Assembly (NCBI GenBank): GCA_038030265.1
Contig: CM075942.1
Span: forward strand, 43,118,751 to 43,182,750
Source: Corythucha ciliata
Taxonomy: Eukaryota; Arthropoda; Insecta; Hemiptera; Tingidae
Direction of reading: 5' to 3'
Length of the DNA stretch: 64,000 nt
Below the pieces are notes generated by a model. That model did not search any database. It saw nothing but the letters and a program-made list of their open reading frames with translations, and was not told the DNA's origin. Shown piece after piece: positions 59,031 through 64,000 of this stretch; position 1 is the stretch's first letter, and every line of letters starts with the position of its first letter. The translations under genes were made by a program, and so were the position numbers.

Positions 59031-59140
59031 CTTACGCGCTTCCCAAAGTGGTAACGTTTGCCTGCGCTTGACGCGATTGTAAAAAAAAATCCGTGGGCTC
59101 TGTCGTTCCCTTGGACATCTTTCGTACATTTTGAGTGTTG

Positions 59141-62090
59141 CTATCCGTACACCAAATTGCACTGAAAAGAAAAAAAAATGTGGGCGACTGGACACGAATT
59201 CTGGGCTCACTACCATTCACGCACGGAGGAGTTTTGGCAGTTAATAGTCTTGTGCAAAAAGAACTTACAGACGTAAAGCGGAGAATAGACTTCTGGGGCT
59301 GAAGTTCGAAGGTGTTATACGAAATAACATAGGTGGTATCCACTTTACAACCATTTTAATTGTGATACGATAACGTCGTGTTAAAATTATAACACCCCTT
59401 TCTACTTTTCCTCCAGTTCAACCAAGGGGGAGGCGAATGATAATTGTGAATCAATCTCCCATGAAGCAATGAGAATCCAAGTCTAAATAATAGTAGGTAG
59501 AATGCTCGTTTGATTTCGTAAAGGCTGGTTCCCATCTATCATACGATCATATGATAGGTTTACGATCAATCCGATCCCACATATGATAGGTGTGAACTGC
59601 CCTTGACTCGTGTTTTTTGCCTAAGTCCTCTTGTCTCTAAATTCTTATACTCTACTTTCAATTCTTCGTGGTTAGTGGTTACTCTGGATGCTCGAATGAT
59701 GTAGAGTCGAGGCTAAATCGTGCAACAGACTAAGTTAGTGGAAAGGTAAGAAAACTAAAACGTGCCTCCTTAAGAAAAATAGTGTTTAATCACTAACATA
59801 TTATACTTTTCATTTGAGTTCTTCATAATTTCTGTTAAATACATCCAAATTAAAATAAATGTGTAACAAAATAACGTACTTATGCCTCAGAGCAGTCGGC
59901 CAAAGAAAATGTACAAAAACGATTAGCAATTTCCTCCGATTTTTTTTTTCTGTTTCTTTCTAGCAATACAAAGGTCTATGAAATAAAGGATAGTTGCCGA
60001 AAATCTGATATCTTAGGATAAAATAACTCATTTACAAAAAAAAAATTGAAAGCATTTTCACATCAGCGTGCTCGTCGTCATGAAATAATCTAAATAAGCA
60101 GTGAGTTGTCTATAAAAAATGGTAACTTCATGTCAATTGCAAAATAATAATAATAATAATTTGTTCTCTTTAAGTTCGGAAAAGAAAAGTTGCCATTTTC
60201 AACTTACAAACGATTACAATTGAAAAGACGGAGGGGTCGTTTCATCAAGCGGCAGATTGGACTGGAATTTTCCCCTCAAACAGTAATTTACTTTATCTAA
60301 GAGGTCACCTTGTTGAATTCAAATTTTATTGCTATAGAAATCAAAATTTTCTAACGCAAGATCATAAGAATTGCAAACGTATCGAAACGGGACTGTTTCA
60401 AATTCATACATTCAATTTTCTACAAGACTAGATTTGATAGCCCAGACATTACATCATCCCTACACGAGCACACTTATTCTCAAACATACTCAAATTCTTT
60501 TACAATCTAAAAAACTATCCGATTATTCTATTCATTTTCTAGGGACCTACACGTGATTCTTAGCGAAGCTAATGTTATTGCCCAAACTTTTTTTCTTTGA
60601 CTAAAATTGATTGATTATTCTTAGTTATTAAAAGATTGCTATTCAATAAGAAAAAAATCAACAAGCACCAGTTTTCGCTCATTTCACAGATTATGAACAA
60701 AGTCAAATGCAACGATATTTTCGTTAGGATTGATAGTGATTCAATTTGATTAACTATTTTCTATTTTTTGCGCGCGCGTGGACTCACATGATCTGCGTAC
60801 ATCTCTCACTTCACTCTAATAGTTTCTCACTGTTTTGAGAATAGAGGGGGAGGGGGAATATCACAGTTAAGAGATCAAAAGAAGCGGGCTCGATACACCA
60901 AAGAGGAACCATAACTTTACAACTTAAAAAATAAATAAATGAAATGCCTGAATGATAAAAAAATTGAATGGCGATTATGCAGTTACTGTACCTCTTTTTA
61001 TACACGAAGGAAAAAATAAAATAAGTCTTAGAAGCTTCCGTAATTGGAGACTTCGCGAAAGACGACGGGTTCTTCATGAAAAAGTGTCATTTTTCAAATC
61101 CGTCGAATTCCGATCGATTCTCCGCGAGAAAAGGATAAACTAATGTCAGCCATGTAGGAGCTTAGTAACAACTGATAGCTACTGCCCCGCCTATAAAGGA
61201 AAGCAAATCAGTTTAATGAAAAGTAAAAAAAAAGCAACAGAAAGATGGTTAAACAATGTCATGAAGGACGGGAGGGGGAGGGTTTTTAAAAAAAGACGTT
61301 GGAAGCCTTCGTCAGCAGAATACGAGGTGTAGGGGAGTCCGAATGTGCGGCAGAAAGTTTGTCCAGAATTGTAGCTTAGTGACTAGGCCAAATTACATTT
61401 CTGGGCTAGATTACCAAGTCTCAGAAATAATCAGACTAATTTACTAGGCAAACGTCGACAATTCCGAATTCGTAATTTGGGTTTAAAGGGGTAAAACTTG
61501 CAAATTCTAGTCATCGATGTAACCAAGCAGTGCCGGACTTTCACGAAGCCAATGGCGGACATCTGTAGGCGGGCCTTAGTCTCTAAATAAAGCCGAAATA
61601 TGCGTGCTCTTCCCCTCAAAGTTTCCATGCTGAATATACTATTTTATAGCCGATATGGCTTGCAATTCGACGTTTATCTAATAAAACTGCCCTTTTCGGC
61701 CATAAATGACGCCTTAAAAAATTAGCCTAGAACAAGGGAATTTCATAATGATGCAAACTGAATAATTTGGATTCTTGCCTTGAAAATTATAATTTGGCTA
61801 AGAAATAATTGACTCGAAACACGATGTTTTTTGGAATGGGGGGAGGGAGGAGAAATCTGAACGGCTCTGATTCTGGGTCACGCAATGCCGTGCTGAATAG
61901 TCAAGTCCCAGTTTTAATTTCTGCCAAATTCCCCCCCCCCCCCAGTACGTGAGGATCGTAAAAGTTGGGAGACATGAAGAGTGCTATTCAAGTCAAGCTA
62001 AAAAATGTGGTCAAGCAGTCGTACGTTGAGATTGGCGGTCTATGAGCTAAGTTATGTCGAAAAATTAAGTTAGACAAACGAACTTACTCG
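59141..62090. other. Region between Hsp70 and Raptor 3' ends
   Basis: About 3 kb without a supported coding exon. Part must be Raptor 3' UTR, but I cannot place its polyadenylation site because several AATAAA-like signals occur on the minus strand. AT-rich with short A and AAT runs (60148). Confidence 0.4.
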
Positions 62091-63966
62091 TCATCTTTTT
62101 GACTCGAATGAATACACAGAGACCAAGTCTTCAGACCCAACAGCCAACATGACACGATGAGGATGGAACGAAAGACAGCTGGTTGTCCCCAGTTTCGTCG
62201 TGGATGTAAACCACTCTCGAGCGTACGGTTTGATAGATCCCAAAGGTGTGCCTCCCCACTGATACATGTTTATTTGATTGACTGAAGCACTGCAAATTTA
62301 ATAAAATGCGAGATTTAAAAGTACTCGAGCTGAAATCTATAGCTGAATAATAAGTTTATTTTTACCAGGCATAAATAGCCGCTTGTGAGTGCACGGACAT
62401 TGCTTCCAGTCCTTGCCCGTTTCCCACCTGACAAGTAACAGCCGACGAATGCATTCTAGTATCAATAACTTTCACATCACCAGTCGCACTAAATTGTTGC
62501 ATTATTTTCATCAATAAGTGTTGAATACGACAAATTTTGAAGGAAATGCCAACCTTCCAGCTAAAATTGAAGTACTTTCGTTCGAGGACAGCGCAACAGA
62601 GACAATACGAGCGGAATGCTCGCGACACGTGAGTATGCGACAATCATGGGGGGGCAACCTTCGATCGAACAGACGAACGGTACCGTCGGCGCATCCTACA
62701 CACATTGTGCTTCCCCCTGAATACGAAAAGATTACAAGTTCAGAAAATGCGTTAAAGAAATAACGAATATACAAGTAATGTTGCTGAGAATGAGGAGGTG
62801 AGCGGTTAATTCAATTATCAATTCATCTTTCCCTTGGTTAAACCAAGATTAAAGTTGGAACTAAAATCTTATTTAAAAAAAGAAAAAAAAGACACCTCTG
62901 TGATCAATGGAGAGACACGTCACAGCAACGTCCGCCCCCGTCAAGATGTCAGGCAAAGCTAACTCTGTTTCCGCGTCCCAAAATCTAAGATATCTCGAAT
63001 CCCCGCCCGCTATAAACTGCAGTCTTTTTTGATCCCAACCCATAACGCCAACTCCAGCCACGCTACCTGTGCCGTAATCTGAAACGAAGGAATGTTTTCA
63101 GCCAGAATTGTATGTGTTGCATACAACAACATACTGTGCCGTTTTTTTAAAGAATGAATCGAGTACTGTTGAATAGTAACAGCCTGCCACGAGGTCAAAA
63201 GAGTGCCATCAGTCCGCCAAACACGAATAGCTCCATCCTCAGATCCAGTAGCAACTAAGGAGACATCATGTGGATTGATGTACTCGAGACAAGTGACTTT
63301 GTATTTCGCTGTTCGCTCCCCTCGGACTGCTGCCAACTTCGTATTGTTCTGGTAGTCCCAAATGCTAAAGAGGATAATCAACTTACAGAGGAGAAAAAAC
63401 AATATTTATCTTAAGAATTACTCACATGAAATGTTCTTTGAAAGTGGCAGCCAGACGGGGCTCATACGGATGCAATTTTATTATACTTGGTGACCCAGTG
63501 CACTTATCATGGAGCGCTTGATAATCGAGTTTGCTATGCCCTATCCTCATCTGCTCTTCCCTTGCTTCCTTCCTAAGCTCAGCGTTCCTTTTATACCTAA
63601 TAAACACATGAACATAGTATTCACATATCCCCATTACTTGGAGTCAATCAATTATTGACCTCCACTCTCTCTGGTAATAAGCCAGGCTCTCGTTGTCTTC
63701 ACTTCCATCGTCCAGTTTTGAAGGCTGAGCAAAGTATTTAGAACTCCACTCGACATACTGTGTACTCACAACTGTTTTGGAGGCATCGTAGCTCTCCAGA
63801 GGAAAGTCTTCATTAATCTGAACATACACACATTTCGAATTATTTTTTAATGGGTCTAAGCATTGAGTTCATTTAAAATAGTACCACTGTGTTTGAGGGT
63901 TTTTTGGTACGCGGGAATTGATGTGGCCGCGCTTTGATAGTTCGCTTTCCAGGCAAAGTTTCATTA
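62091..63966 (-). CDS. raptor: Raptor (mTOR complex 1 subunit), C-terminal WD40 part, partial
   Basis: Raptor is the scaffold subunit of TORC1, presenting substrates to the TOR kinase and binding Rag GTPases at the lysosome. Eight exons are visible: 63885-63966, 63660-63817, 63426-63596, 63135-63364, 62896-63078, 62554-62716, 62366-62488 and 62091-62289. All are GT-AG and phases agree at every joint, giving about 435 residues to the stop at 62091-62093. The order matches the family: YVEWSSKYFAQP and RYKRNAELRKEA before the propeller, then SIIKLHPYEPRLAA, YKVTCLEYINPHDVSLVATG, EDGAIRVWRTDG, RYLRFWDAETELALPDILTG, CADGTVRLFDRRLPPHDCRI, TGDVKVIDTRM and a last exon with TTSCLSFHPHRVMLAVGSED. A 56-bp intron (63079-63134) is unusually short. 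The conserved N-terminal domain and HEAT repeats lie beyond the window end. Confidence 0.93.
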
Positions 63967-64000
63967 CTGAAAAAAAAAGATGTCTGAGTTGTACAAATAG

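Larger units (their letters stand above)
58025..59140. repeat. Inverted duplication arm B (Hsp70 3' end plus flank)
   Basis: Complement of 47766-48880, 1116 bp. It is the original location, because the gene is continuous across 58025. The outer limit lies at GTGTTG (59140), after which the sequences differ. Confidence 0.9.

Overview
This window looks like arthropod nuclear DNA, most likely from an insect and possibly a hemipteran; the order is a guess. It is AT-rich, has intron-split genes with GT-AG junctions, ribosomal protein L32, a Raptor homologue and an intronless heat-inducible-type Hsp70. No bacterial operon, ribosomal RNA gene or CRISPR array was seen. Genes fill a small part of the window. 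Most of the rest is transposon debris, above all non-autonomous foldback elements and MITEs with TA target duplications.

Layout. Positions 1-27,400 contain no host gene I can support. They hold a series of foldback elements, a nested insertion near 2.3-2.9 kb, degenerate minisatellites, and a 3.65-kb Tc1/mariner-like element (22751-26397) with 490-bp inverted termini and a broken DDE transposase. A separate repeat (X) occurs once inside that element and once just outside it. At about 27.7-28.7 kb there is a small spliced gene I do not recognise. Positions 29-34 kb are degenerate repeats and a microsatellite.

At 34.1-39.6 kb, plus strand, I infer a two-exon gene for a secreted peptide precursor. 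A TATA box, an initiator and a five-base coding start (ATGCG) precede a GTAAGT donor. After a 5-kb intron, exon 2 supplies a signal peptide and a chain cut by Lys-Arg sites. The intron contains a 1.9-kb near-perfect palindrome. This gene runs tail-to-tail into RpL32 (minus strand, 39.6-46.6 kb); the two meet at a 12-bp palindrome that gives an ATTAAA signal on both strands. RpL32's last intron is 6.15 kb and packed with mobile elements, including a hAT-like insertion that splits a tandem array.

Positions 47.8-59.1 kb are a complex rearrangement. The last 104 codons and 3' flank of Hsp70 are present twice in opposite orientation (47766-48880 and 58025-59140). Between them lies a 6.8-kb array of 1.33-kb and about 0.3-kb units, partly direct and partly inverted, ending in a 0.92-kb-arm palindrome. 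The intact Hsp70 (56428-58338) keeps a TATA box, CCAAT boxes and heat-shock elements. The window ends with eight phase-consistent exons of the Raptor C-terminal WD40 region (minus strand, 62091-63966).

The genes are unrelated housekeeping or signalling genes and do not form a pathway. The most interesting points are the unrecognised peptide precursor, its overlapping 3' end with RpL32, and the inverted Hsp70 duplication with its array. The duplication must first be separated from an assembly error.
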